From Azovibrio restrictus DSM 23866 (GTDB taxonomy: Bacteria > Pseudomonadota > Gammaproteobacteria > Burkholderiales > Rhodocyclaceae): 14,257 bases of DNA. Below, piece after piece: positions 1-4,969 of the stretch; position 1 is the first letter of the stretch, and the number at the start of each line of letters is the position of its first letter. The translations under genes were made by a program, and so were the position numbers. Below the pieces are notes generated by a model. It was given only the letters and a program-made list of their open reading frames with translations. It searched no databases and had not been told where the DNA came from. The stretch covers positions 1 to 14,257 of the forward strand of contig NZ_KE386938.1 in assembly GCF_000429665.1 (NCBI RefSeq), given 5' to 3'.

Positions 1-256
1 TGCGCTTCACATACGCTCGGATGTAGGCCGCCGGCAGCAACTTCACCGGGATGCCCAGTCGATTGAGCCAGCGCCCCCAGTGGTGGGCGGAGCCGCAGGC
101 TTCCATCACCACCAGCCCAATGCTCCGGTTCTGGAACCAGCGCTCGAACTGGTGTCGGGTCAGCCGCTGCTGCTCGACAAGCTTCCAATTGCCATCTGCA
201 ATAGCGATTTGGAATACACTCTTGGCCAGATCCACTGCAACGGTAGTAGCATGCAT
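1..256 (-). CDS. IS110-family (IS1111-like) transposase, N-terminal part
   Basis: This is the first 85 codons of a transposase that runs off the left edge. It would cut and rejoin DNA for the insertion element next to it. The N-terminal DEDD-type nuclease motifs of the IS110 family are visible: VAVDLAKSVFQ with Asp9, and VMEACGSAHHWGRWL with Glu52, followed by PAAYIRAYVKR. I chose the ATG at 256 because AAAGGAG lies 8 bases upstream on the minus strand. Only about 95 bases separate this start from the attC-like sequence to the right, so the noncoding stretch before the gene is short. That suits the IS1111 branch, whose long noncoding end lies after the gene, outside this window. An IS1111-attC subgroup that inserts into integron attC sites is established knowledge; membership here is inferred from position. 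Confidence 0.9.
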   Translation of the reverse strand, partial: MHATTVAVDLAKSVFQIAIADGNWKLVEQQRLTRHQFERWFQNRSIGLVVMEACGSAHHWGRWLNRLGIPVKLLPAAYIRAYVKR

Positions 257-351
257 TTCGGACTCCTTTCGTCGAAACCCGATCCCCATCCCCATGAGCA
301 CCGGAGGCGCTTATTCCGCGCCAAAAAGACGGGGGAGTCCATCCCATCAGT
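257..351 (-). mobile_element. Presumed IS110/IS1111 element end upstream of the transposase
   Basis: This is the noncoding strip between the transposase start and the attC-like hairpin. It carries the ribosome binding site (AAAGGAG, near 265-271). The right boundary is estimated from where the attC arm becomes recognisable (AACCGG at about 353). I saw no clear terminal inverted repeat, which is normal for IS110-type elements. Confidence 0.5.
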
Positions 352-432
352 CAACCGGACCGCCTGCAAGCTGCGCTTGCAGGTTCGCTCCGGCCTTCGG
401 CCTCCGCCGGCCGGTTACGTCGAACGTTGGGC
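352..432 (+). other. Interrupted attC site (right part)
   Basis: The right R' box GTTGGGC is at 426-432. An arm near 410-416 (CCGGTT) can pair with AACCGG near 353-358, enclosing two smaller hairpins (CTGCAAG with CTTGCAG, and GGCC-rich arms). The matching left box (GCCCAAC expected) is missing and is replaced by sequence tied to the IS110-type element. I infer an attC split by insertion. Confidence 0.55.
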
Positions 433-510
433 ATCATCAGCCTAGAAACCAGGTGAGGTACTGAATTCTCGTGTGTTACACATGTCGTCAACCTTATTGC
501 TGGAACTCAT

Positions 511-726
511 ATGCCATACATCTGTTTTGAAGCGGGAGCCTTAACACCCGAGATAAAGCGCGAACTCATCCAAAGGCTCACTGAAGTCTCAGCGGAGGTC
601 ATGCGTATTCCGAAGGACTATTTTTTCGTGTCAATTCACGAACTCCCAAACGAAAACGTGGCGATCGCCGGAAAGGACGTTAATCAGCTTCGAGCAGAGC
701 TTTCCGCGCAAAGGTCGGTAGAGTAA
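511..726 (+). CDS. Tautomerase of the 4-oxalocrotonate tautomerase family (cassette gene)
   Basis: This 71-residue protein starts MPYICFEAGALTPEIKREL, so after Met removal it has the N-terminal Pro that serves as catalytic base in 4-oxalocrotonate tautomerase/MIF-like enzymes. The rest fits the usual beta-alpha-beta unit of 60-75 residues: first strand, a helix with the Lys-Arg pair, then a second strand (YFFVSIHELPNENVAIAG), where the family usually has a Glu-x-Pro-x-x-Asn-x-x-x-Gly pattern. Members are soluble oligomers that shift keto-enol double bonds; the substrate here cannot be told. It is the sole gene of a cassette between R' at 426 and the attC at 741-798. No strong ribosome binding site is visible, as is common for cassettes transcribed from an upstream integron promoter. 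Confidence 0.85.
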   Translation: MPYICFEAGALTPEIKRELIQRLTEVSAEVMRIPKDYFFVSIHELPNENVAIAGKDVNQLRAELSAQRSVE

Positions 727-740
727 TGCTCAGCAATCAC

Positions 741-798
741 GCCCAACCCTGCGCTCCAGCGGACCGCCTTCGGCGGCGGCTGAGCTAGCACGTTAGGG
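741..798 (+). other. attC site after the tautomerase cassette
   Basis: The left box GCCCAAC is at 741-747 and the right box GTTAGGG at 792-798. Between them GCTCCAGC and GGCTGAGC can pair imperfectly around a GCCTTCGGC hairpin. At 58 bp it is near the short end of known attC sites. The last base of the right box departs from GTTRRRY. Confidence 0.75.
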
Positions 799-807
799 CG
801 CAAAGCC

Positions 808-1089
808 GTGGAAACTGAGTCTCCTGAAAATATCGAAAAGTCCTCTAGTGGCTCTGAGCATCAAGTCGCCAAGTTTTTCCTCGCCATCTTGGCAATGGTA
901 TTGGTCATGATTTGGTCTGCTTTTTACAAAGGCCCAAGTGGCCAATCGTTTGACACCGAGGATTTCGTCGTCTTTTGGCTAAAGGAGCTAATTCTTCTTG
1001 TGTTTATTGTCATAGCTTTGGTTATCGGCGGCATTGGCTGGTTGCGGCGCCGTAGTCACCATCATCGTGGGGGTGACCATGCCCCCTAA
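808..1089 (+). CDS. Small two-helix membrane protein of unknown function (cassette gene)
   Basis: This 93-residue protein begins with GTG ten bases after the attC right box. Residues 1-20 are polar and acidic. Two hydrophobic segments follow, about 22-40 (AKFFLAILAMVLVMIWSAF) and about 58-78 (WLKELILLVFIVIALVIGG), with a short loop between. The tail is basic and His-rich (WLRRRSHHHRGGDH). By the positive-inside rule both ends probably lie in the cytoplasm. The TAA stop overlaps the left box of the next attC, a typical cassette arrangement. I recognise no family. The start is uncertain because no Shine-Dalgarno sequence is evident. Confidence 0.65.
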   Translation: METESPENIEKSSSGSEHQVAKFFLAILAMVLVMIWSAFYKGPSGQSFDTEDFVVFWLKELILLVFIVIALVIGGIGWLRRRSHHHRGGDHAP

Positions 1090-1170
1090 CATCCCGCTCG
1101 AGGCGCGGCTTCGCCGCTGGGACGCTCCGCCGGCAAGCCGGCTCCGCGCCCCTCACCTTGCACGTTAGCG
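1084..1170 (+). other. attC site after the membrane-protein cassette
   Basis: The left box CCCTAAC is at 1084-1090 and the right box GTTAGCG at 1164-1170. Between them are long complementary arms (GAGGCGCGG near 1099 with CCGCGCCCCTC near 1145) and a GCCGGCAAGCCGGC hairpin. The length is 87 bp. The stop codon of the preceding gene lies inside the left box. Confidence 0.75.
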
Positions 1171-1178
1171 TGCAAAAC

Positions 1179-1526
1179 ATGAACACCGCCCTCGCAGCGC
1201 AAATTGCTGAGTTTGAGCCGACGAATGGAAACTGGCTTGAACTCGAACGTTTATTCGAAAAAGCATTCGCCGAGAGTGATCCCACTGTTTACTACTCAGC
1301 CATCTTTAACCTCTTCGAGCGCTTCCCGGATCAAGATGGATCAGGCGTCTTCTGGTCGGCGCTTCACGGCATGGAGGCAACTGGTAGCTATGAGAAGGAG
1401 CTTGTGACTTTCTTTCGCAGGTATCCGTCAGAAATGACCAGAACAATGCTTATCCGTATGCGCAATGCGGGCGAAACGGAAGCCGCTGGTGTCCCAATTG
1501 ATCTATTGATTGGAAAGCCCAAGTGA
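1179..1526 (+). CDS. Hypothetical cassette protein, 115 residues
   Basis: I chose the ATG at 1179, nine bases after the attC right box; an in-frame TTG at 1158 lies inside attC and is unlikely. The product is acidic at the N-terminus and mostly helical by composition: WLELERLFEKAF, YYSAIFNLFERFP, GSGVFWSALHGMEA, YEKELVTFFRRYPSEM, MLIRMRNAGE. It has no signal peptide or membrane segment. The pattern of a short helix pair, a conserved VFWSALHG and then PSE-MTRTMLIRM loosely recalls immunity proteins of polymorphic toxin systems. That resemblance is my recollection only, and I assign no function. Its attC left box is cut by an intron remnant at 1542. Confidence 0.7.
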   Translation: MNTALAAQIAEFEPTNGNWLELERLFEKAFAESDPTVYYSAIFNLFERFPDQDGSGVFWSALHGMEATGSYEKELVTFFRRYPSEMTRTMLIRMRNAGETEAAGVPIDLLIGKPK

Positions 1527-1541
1527 TCGACATACCCGCTA

Positions 1542-1590
1542 ATCGGGTAGCCAGAAGTTCTCTCCCCCGGCCCCCACACCACCCACTGTG
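1542..1590 (-). mobile_element. Group II intron 3' end, truncated (copy 1)
   Basis: On the minus strand this reads as the last bases of a group II intron: part of domain V (ends GGTGGTGTGGG), a domain VI-like segment and the terminus CTACCCGAT. The exon that follows is TAGCGGGT, the complement of the attC R'' box CCCGCTA(A). The sequence breaks off inside domain V, where IS4-type coding sequence begins at about 1590. About 50 bases match copy 2 (4280-4350) at roughly 85 percent by eye. Insertion into the bottom strand of the attC R'' box, opposite to the cassettes, is the established behaviour of group IIC-attC introns. No reverse transcriptase remains. Confidence 0.65.
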
Positions 1591-1797
1591 CCAGTAGCTC
1601 TTACTGCTGACGCCATGCTGGATCGCCGTCTTCAGGCTGACGCCCAAGTCGTCCGGCAAATCTCCATGCTCGGCGGCTTCCTCGGCAGAAAAGGCGATAG
1701 CGAACCCGGCGTCAAAACCCTTTGGCTGGGTATGCAGCGTTTGCGAGACTTCATCAAGGGCATGGCGCATATGCAGGCCATTTACAATGCCAAATGA
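1591..1797 (+). pseudogene. IS4-family transposase, C-terminal remnant
   Basis: Sixty-nine codons end in TGA at 1795-1797. The motif LGGFLGRKGDSEPGVKTLWLGMQRL is the hallmark C-terminus of IS4-family (IS50/Tn5-like) transposases. The catalytic DDE core and N-terminus are missing. The remnant joins directly to the intron end at about 1590, so two mobile elements were fused by deletion or nested insertion. It is not expected to be functional. Confidence 0.85.
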
Positions 1798-1825
1798 GTT
1801 GTGTGGAACGGCATGCTTTTAGGGA

Positions 1826-2110
1826 TCACCTCAGAGCCTCCAGAACAGCCCCGGGGTTTTTCTCAATCACGTTCAGCAGAACCAGGGCCGGGCCCTGGGG
1901 GCTGCGGTCCCCTCTCTCCCAATGGCGCAGGGTGGCCACGGAAAAGCCGAAGCGGGCAGCAAACTGCTCCTGTGTCATGGCTACCCGCGTGCGTAGGGCC
2001 TTTACGTCGATAACCCGGGGCCGATACACCTGTGCAGCCCCGTTATCCCCGTGGGCATGGGCAATGGCTTCCTGTAGGCCCTGCCGGATACTCTCGAATG
2101 CCTTGCTCAT
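1826..2110 (-). CDS. NadS-like helix-turn-helix antitoxin
   Basis: This 94-residue DNA-binding antitoxin is expected to bind the RelE-like toxin encoded just upstream and repress the shared promoter. The N-terminal helix MSKAFESIRQGLQEAIAHA is followed by a spacer with VYRPRVIDV. A Xre/Cro-type helix-turn-helix follows (ALRTRVAMTQEQFAARFGFSVATLRHWERG), then a C-terminal helix (LLNVIEKNPGAVLEAL). I chose the ATG at 2110 because GGAGG lies seven bases upstream; the ATG at 2116 (MKMSK) sits almost on that ribosome site and would overlap the toxin stop by four bases. Toxin-first gene order is as in higBA and nadST-type pairs. Confidence 0.88.
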   Translation of the reverse strand: MSKAFESIRQGLQEAIAHAHGDNGAAQVYRPRVIDVKALRTRVAMTQEQFAARFGFSVATLRHWERGDRSPQGPALVLLNVIEKNPGAVLEALR

Positions 2111-2112
2111 CT

Positions 2113-2451
2113 TCATTCCTCCTGTTGCCAGGCTGCCAGCAGCAGCCCAACCAATTCTGCTAATCCGTTCCGTTCTGCCTTGTTGAGGTTTGCCCGCTCA
2201 TTCTTGGCAAACATGGTCAGCAGGTACAAGGGGATGCGGTCACTGTGGAAGTAGTAGATCACTCGTACCCCACCACTCTTGCCACGGCTTCCCCTGGCCC
2301 ACCTGAGCTTACGCACCCCGCCCGTACCCTCCATCAGATCACCACTGCAAGGATGGGCAGCGAGATAGGCCAGTACATCCCGCCGCTCACCATCCGAGAG
2401 AAGCCGTTCAGCTCGTCGGATGTACTCAGGGGTTTCAGCTACGGTCTGCAT
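2113..2451 (-). CDS. RelE/ParE-superfamily toxin (HigB/NadT-like)
   Basis: This 112-residue toxin of the RelE fold probably cleaves mRNA at the ribosome. Visible marks are an N-terminal helix (YIRRAERLLSDGERRDVLAYLAAHP), a conserved GTGGVRKLRWARGSRGKSGGVRVIYYFH block with basic residues typical of the RNA-binding face, LYLLTMFAKNERANLNKAE and a final helix. The KN-x-x-xNL-x-x-xE pattern is common in HigB-2-like toxins. The length is normal for the family, so the gene looks intact. It lies directly upstream of the antitoxin, with no room for a separate promoter. A perfect inverted repeat lies ten bases before its start. No strong Shine-Dalgarno sequence is seen. Confidence 0.88.
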   Translation of the reverse strand: MQTVAETPEYIRRAERLLSDGERRDVLAYLAAHPCSGDLMEGTGGVRKLRWARGSRGKSGGVRVIYYFHSDRIPLYLLTMFAKNERANLNKAERNGLAELVGLLLAAWQQEE

Positions 2452-2460
2452 GGATTGATT

Positions 2461-2477
2461 CTAATCCATTGGATTAG
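2461..2477. promoter_or_regulatory. Palindromic operator of the toxin-antitoxin pair
   Basis: CTAATCC-ATT-GGATTAG is a perfect 7-bp inverted repeat with a 3-bp centre, ending ten bases before the toxin start codon. Autorepression by the antitoxin at such a site is the rule for this family; binding here is inferred. Confidence 0.6.
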
Positions 2478-3067
2478 TTCATGGAACACAAATAACGCCC
2501 ACTGCGCGCGGTGGAGAGAGCCGCAAGGCAGAGCATCGCGCCGGGAAGTTCAAGCCACCGACATACCGCTGTGCGGGCCTGGCGCTGGGAATCGGCCCGC
2601 GTGCCGCTCTTCGCCTTGGAGGCATTGGCCGGCAGCTTGACGCCGTCGATAGCGAACATCTCGCGCCCGATCAGCCCCTGCCGGTCGCAGAGGTAGAGCA
2701 CCTGGGCGAACAGCCGGGCGGTTTCCTCGCCCAGGCCGGAGACGAAGGCGGCCAGGGTCGTGAAGTGCGGGGCGGTATCGCCGCACAGGGCGATGAAGGT
2801 GACGTGTTCCCGGCACAGCCGCTCGATGCCCCGGCTGCTGACGACACCCCGGGCGTAGGCACAGAGGATGACCTGGAGCAGCATCCCGGGCGGGTAGGCC
2901 GGCGCGCCGTTCTGGTCGTTGCGATAGCGGGCGGCAAAACCGCCGTGGTCGATTTCATGTTCGAACAGATGATGCACCGCATGCTCGAAACTGCCCGGCA
3001 ACAACTGCTTCGCCAGATCCATCGCCAGGAAGCGAGGGCTCGTGTCGATCCACTTGTAGCGCGCCAT
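2474..3067 (-). pseudogene. IS1182-like transposase, truncated after the N-terminal third
   Basis: The N-terminus (MARYKWIDTSPRFLAMDLAK) and following sequence (HAVHHLFEHEID, FAARYRNDQNGAPAYPPGMLLQVILCAYARG, HFTTLAAFVSG) match the helical domain of IS1182-like transposases. FAIDGVKLPANASKAKSGTR contains the first catalytic Asp (about residue 141). Similarity stops near 2576, just after this motif, and the frame then runs through unrelated sequence to a stop at 2474. The remaining catalytic residues are lost, so it is inactive. I chose the start at 3067 because GGGGAG lies just upstream; an in-frame ATG at 3082 would swallow that site. The truncated end abuts the promoter region of the toxin pair. 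Confidence 0.85.
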
Positions 3068-3162
3068 GCTGCTGCTCCCCAAACCCGATGCGCATTGGAA
3101 CCTTGATATTCCATATGGTTCACGGCACGATCCGGGTATGAAGAGAATTTTTCTACAGCTTC

Positions 3163-3169
3163 GTTAGAG
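3163..3169 (+). other. Isolated attC right box (GTTAGAG)
   Basis: GTTAGAG followed by C, at the normal distance (about a dozen bases) before the next cassette gene. The left half of the site is absent; sequence next to the IS1182-like remnant lies there instead. I infer that insertion or deletion removed the rest of the attC. Confidence 0.5.
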
Positions 3170-3180
3170 CGCAAAAACAC

Positions 3181-3462
3181 ATGGCGACCACGCTCTCCAC
3201 GGACAAGAACGGTAAGCCGGTTCATATCGGATCGAAAGTTCGTCTCCTTTGCCTTTCCGGCAGCTGGCTCGACGAGTTGCCGAGCGAAGAAAAACAGGAC
3301 GTTCTCTCAATGATTGGTGGAGTATTTGTGGTCGAGGAGATCGACGAGTACGGCCACCCGTGGGTGAGAAAGTCCTGGCCCAATGAACAAGAAGGCCGCT
3401 GCCATTCTCACTCCATAGCTCTCGACCCTCATGAGATGGAGCTCGTCGACAATGCGCTCTAA
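3181..3462 (+). CDS. Hypothetical cassette protein, 93 residues
   Basis: This soluble acidic protein starts twelve bases after an attC right box, and its TAA stop overlaps the left box of the next attC. It looks like a compact beta-rich fold: GKPVHIGSKVRLLCLSGSWLDELP, then GGVFVVEEIDEYGHPWVRKSWP, then CHSHSIALDPHEMELV. The early IGSKVR-L segment and the later ALDPHEMELV strand resemble small SH3-like barrel proteins, but I cannot name a family. Cys and His occur near the C-terminus without a clear metal motif. No signal peptide or membrane segment is seen. No ribosome binding site is evident. Confidence 0.7.
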   Translation: MATTLSTDKNGKPVHIGSKVRLLCLSGSWLDELPSEEKQDVLSMIGGVFVVEEIDEYGHPWVRKSWPNEQEGRCHSHSIALDPHEMELVDNAL

Positions 3463-3537
3463 CATCACATTCAAAAACGCTCCCTGCGGTCGCTCGGACG
3501 CGCCGCAAGCAGCGCGCCGTTTAATTCAACGTTAGCG
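3457..3537 (+). other. attC site
   Basis: The left box CTCTAAC is at 3457-3463 and the right box GTTAGCG at 3531-3537, 81 bp in all. Complementary arms include AACGCTCCCTGC with GCAGCGCGCCGTT, and ATTCAA with TTCAAC near the ends. Confidence 0.75.
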
Positions 3538-3542
3538 GTGAC

Positions 3543-3911
3543 ATGCTGGCCTGCCCGCACTGTGAGCGCGAATGCATTGCCCGAGGCGAGTTCTTCCTCT
3601 CGTCTCGCCTCATTCCTAAGCGCTGCCCGAGCTGCGGTGGGCAGGTTGGAATTGAAGGCCCATTTTCCGGTTCCTACGTTGCGGCGCTTGAGTTTCTTCT
3701 CATCGGCAGCGCTGCACTTTTGGCGCATGCGCGGCCTCTTTCAACGGTCTTTGTTCTGCTCGTCGGCTGGTGCAGCTTAACTCTCATCTTCTCGCCGCTC
3801 GCTCCTCTTGCCGCAATTTCGCCGGCCCAGGTTTCGTCGGCTCGGCGCTCCGTAAAAGTTCTTGGGGTGGTCTTCGCAGTCATCGCTCTAATGGCGTGGC
3901 TCAATGCGTAA
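3543..3911 (+). CDS. Zinc-ribbon membrane protein of unknown function (cassette gene)
   Basis: This 122-residue protein begins five bases after the attC right box. A small zinc ribbon is formed by two Cys pairs, CPHC at residues 4-7 and CPSC at 28-31, in an arginine-containing N-terminal domain. Hydrophobic segments follow at about 47-61 (ALEFLLIGSAALLAH), about 66-93 (LSTVFVLLVGWCSLTLIFSPLAPLAA) and about 104-121 (VKVLGVVFAVIALMAWLN). They predict a protein anchored in the inner membrane with the ribbon in the cytoplasm. The ribbon is typical of small uncharacterised proteins and tells little about role. The nearby overlapping frame starting at 3538 is a shadow. Confidence 0.72.
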   Translation: MLACPHCERECIARGEFFLSSRLIPKRCPSCGGQVGIEGPFSGSYVAALEFLLIGSAALLAHARPLSTVFVLLVGWCSLTLIFSPLAPLAAISPAQVSSARRSVKVLGVVFAVIALMAWLNA

Positions 3912-3983
3912 GGTCACCACCTCCCCTGCAGTCGAGCGGACCTGCGCGAAAAGCCGCGCAGGCCGCTCACTTCCACGGTAGAG
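3912..3983 (+). other. Degenerate attC-like site
   Basis: The arms GAGCGG-A-CCTGCGCG (3934-3948) and CGCGCAGG-CCGCTC (3955-3968) form a 14-bp stem with one unpaired A at 3940. This matches the extrahelical bases that orient attC recombination. The right box reads GGTAGAG (3977-3983), one base from GTTAGAG, and no left box is evident, so the site is probably damaged. Confidence 0.5.
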
Positions 3984-3989
3984 CTCTCT

Positions 3990-4280
3990 ATGCCATTGGC
4001 TCCCAAGGTCGTTCTACACTGCTCCTCCGGCTATCGCATGGAACTCGATGTATTGGTTGAGCAGTTCATCGCGGAAGGCGTGAAATTTGTAGGCGTCGTA
4101 GGGGCAGACTGCGCCCGTGTAGAAGACATCATCGATGAACTCGTGGTCGGAGATGGCTCCGATCCAAATCGCTTTTTACTCACATCGTCGCACCCCGATG
4201 AATCGCTGCACGACGCTATAGAGTTTGCGCGTTCGCTTTCGGAGGAATATCCCGGTGAACCACAAGTCATTGAGCTCTAA
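3990..4280 (+). CDS. Conserved hypothetical cassette protein (possible DUF7684-like)
   Basis: This 96-residue soluble protein starts MPLAPKVVLHCSSGYRMELD. Segments KFVGVVGADCARVEDIIDELVVGDGSDPNRFLLTSSHPDESLHDAIEFARSL suggest alternating strands and helices, as in a small Rossmann- or flavodoxin-like fold. I recall very similar proteins from integron cassettes, and the DUF7684 label is from memory. No catalytic role is known to me. The TAA stop is formed at the edge of the attC left box (GCTCTA), where an intron remnant begins. The stop codon's last base therefore belongs to the intron end, so the insertion kept the reading frame's normal stop. Confidence 0.78.
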   Translation: MPLAPKVVLHCSSGYRMELDVLVEQFIAEGVKFVGVVGADCARVEDIIDELVVGDGSDPNRFLLTSSHPDESLHDAIEFARSLSEEYPGEPQVIEL

Positions 4281-4350
4281 TCTGGTAGCCAGTGGTTTCT
4301 CTCCCCCAGCCTCACACCACCCACCGTGCGGGTCCGCAGTGGGCGGTTCA
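4280..4350 (-). mobile_element. Group II intron 3' end, truncated (copy 2)
   Basis: On the minus strand a full domain V-like hairpin is visible at about 4317-4349: CCGCCCAC pairs with GTGGGTGG, with an upper stem TGCG/CGCA and a two-base bulge. The CGC triad with a central G-U pair suits group IIC. It is followed by a domain VI-like segment and the terminus CTACCAGAT. The exon after it is TAGAGCTC, the complement of an attC R'' box. No intron-encoded protein follows upstream; recognisable similarity ends at about 4350. Same insertion point and orientation as copy 1. Confidence 0.68.
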
Positions 4351-4412
4351 ACGAGATGAATTCATCCCCCGGCTTGCAACGGCATTGATCAGGACGGCCA
4401 AGGCAAAGAAAA

Positions 4413-4449
4413 AGGCCGGAAACCTTGATTTCTCTTGGTTTGCCGGCCT
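4413..4449 (-). terminator. Intrinsic terminator hairpin, best on the minus strand
   Basis: AGGCCGG-AAACC (4413-4424) pairs with GGTTT-G-CCGGCCT (4437-4449), a 12-bp stem with one bulge and a 12-base loop. On the minus strand it is followed by TTTTTCTTTG, a good U-tract. On the plus strand the tail is only GTTTAGG, so termination there would be weaker. Confidence 0.6.
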
Positions 4450-4576
4450 GTTTAGGACTGCTGTGGTACTGAATCTGGTGGGGCGGGGGCTACAAAACAA
4501 ATCCACGCAGGCCGCAAAAATACTTGGTTATCTGAGTTTGAAATAAATCCGTACCCCCATTTATACCCCCACCAAC

Positions 4577-4816
4577 TCACTGCTGCCGCCCCTTACTCGC
4601 CACCTCAGTCCCTCGCACGCACGACGTAGCCACCTTCATATTGTGCGCAGAATGTAGAGGGGCACTTGCAAGGCAGGCGGAGGCAGTTGATAAATTAAGC
4701 GCACGGCTGACAATAGCTTCCCCAAGGGTGAGAAGCACGGGGCTTTCACTCGCTCCATCTGATATCTGTACTGCTGATAACAGACCAAGCACGGCATGAC
4801 CAAGCGATTCATTCAT
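4577..4816 (-). CDS. Possible small protein, 79 residues, doubtful
   Basis: An open frame MNESLGHAVLGLLSAVQISDG... rich in Ala, Ser and Leu, with no recognised domain. In its favour, it has a minus-strand terminator about 130 bases downstream. Against it, no Shine-Dalgarno sequence is seen and a hairpin (4816-4847) sits directly at the start codon. It may be chance. Confidence 0.2.
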   Translation of the reverse strand: MNESLGHAVLGLLSAVQISDGASESPVLLTLGEAIVSRALNLSTASACLASAPLHSAHNMKVATSCVRGTEVASKGRQQ

Positions 4817-4847
4817 CGGTCTGCTTGTCTCACCATGGACAGACCGA
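4816..4847. repeat. Inverted repeat, 8-bp stem
   Basis: TCGGTCTG (4816-4823) and CAGACCGA (4840-4847) are perfect complements around a 16-base loop. The role is unknown; it could fold at the 5' end of a minus-strand transcript. Confidence 0.5.
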
Positions 4848-4941
4848 CTATTGCAGTGCCTCGCTTACAGCCTGCACGACGCGCCTGCGGGTGTAACAGG
4901 GTCGGTGTTTCCGTCGCATCCGGCCCATGCAGGCCATCTAT

Positions 4942-4956
4942 CTATCGCGGCGATAG
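4942..4956. repeat. Perfect palindrome, 7-bp arms
   Basis: CTATCGC-G-GCGATAG. Too tight to be a stable RNA hairpin, so more like a protein-binding site. No known regulator is assigned. Confidence 0.45.
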
Positions 4957-4969
4957 CGGATATGCTCGC

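Noticed and set aside
51..464. Plus-strand frames of 137 and 121 codons over the left edge
   Set aside because: They are antisense to the IS110-type transposase and run through the attC hairpin; no ribosome site and no recognisable protein.
4430..4530. Possible tRNA 3' end on the minus strand (CCCCACCA next to a terminator)
   Set aside because: No T-loop TTCGA motif, no acceptor pairing and no anticodon arm can be drawn.
4292..4546. 84-codon plus-strand frame after the second intron remnant
   Set aside because: Its first part is the complement of intron domain V and it also crosses the terminator hairpin. The end (NKSTQAAKILGYLSLK) looks protein-like but no family is recognised.
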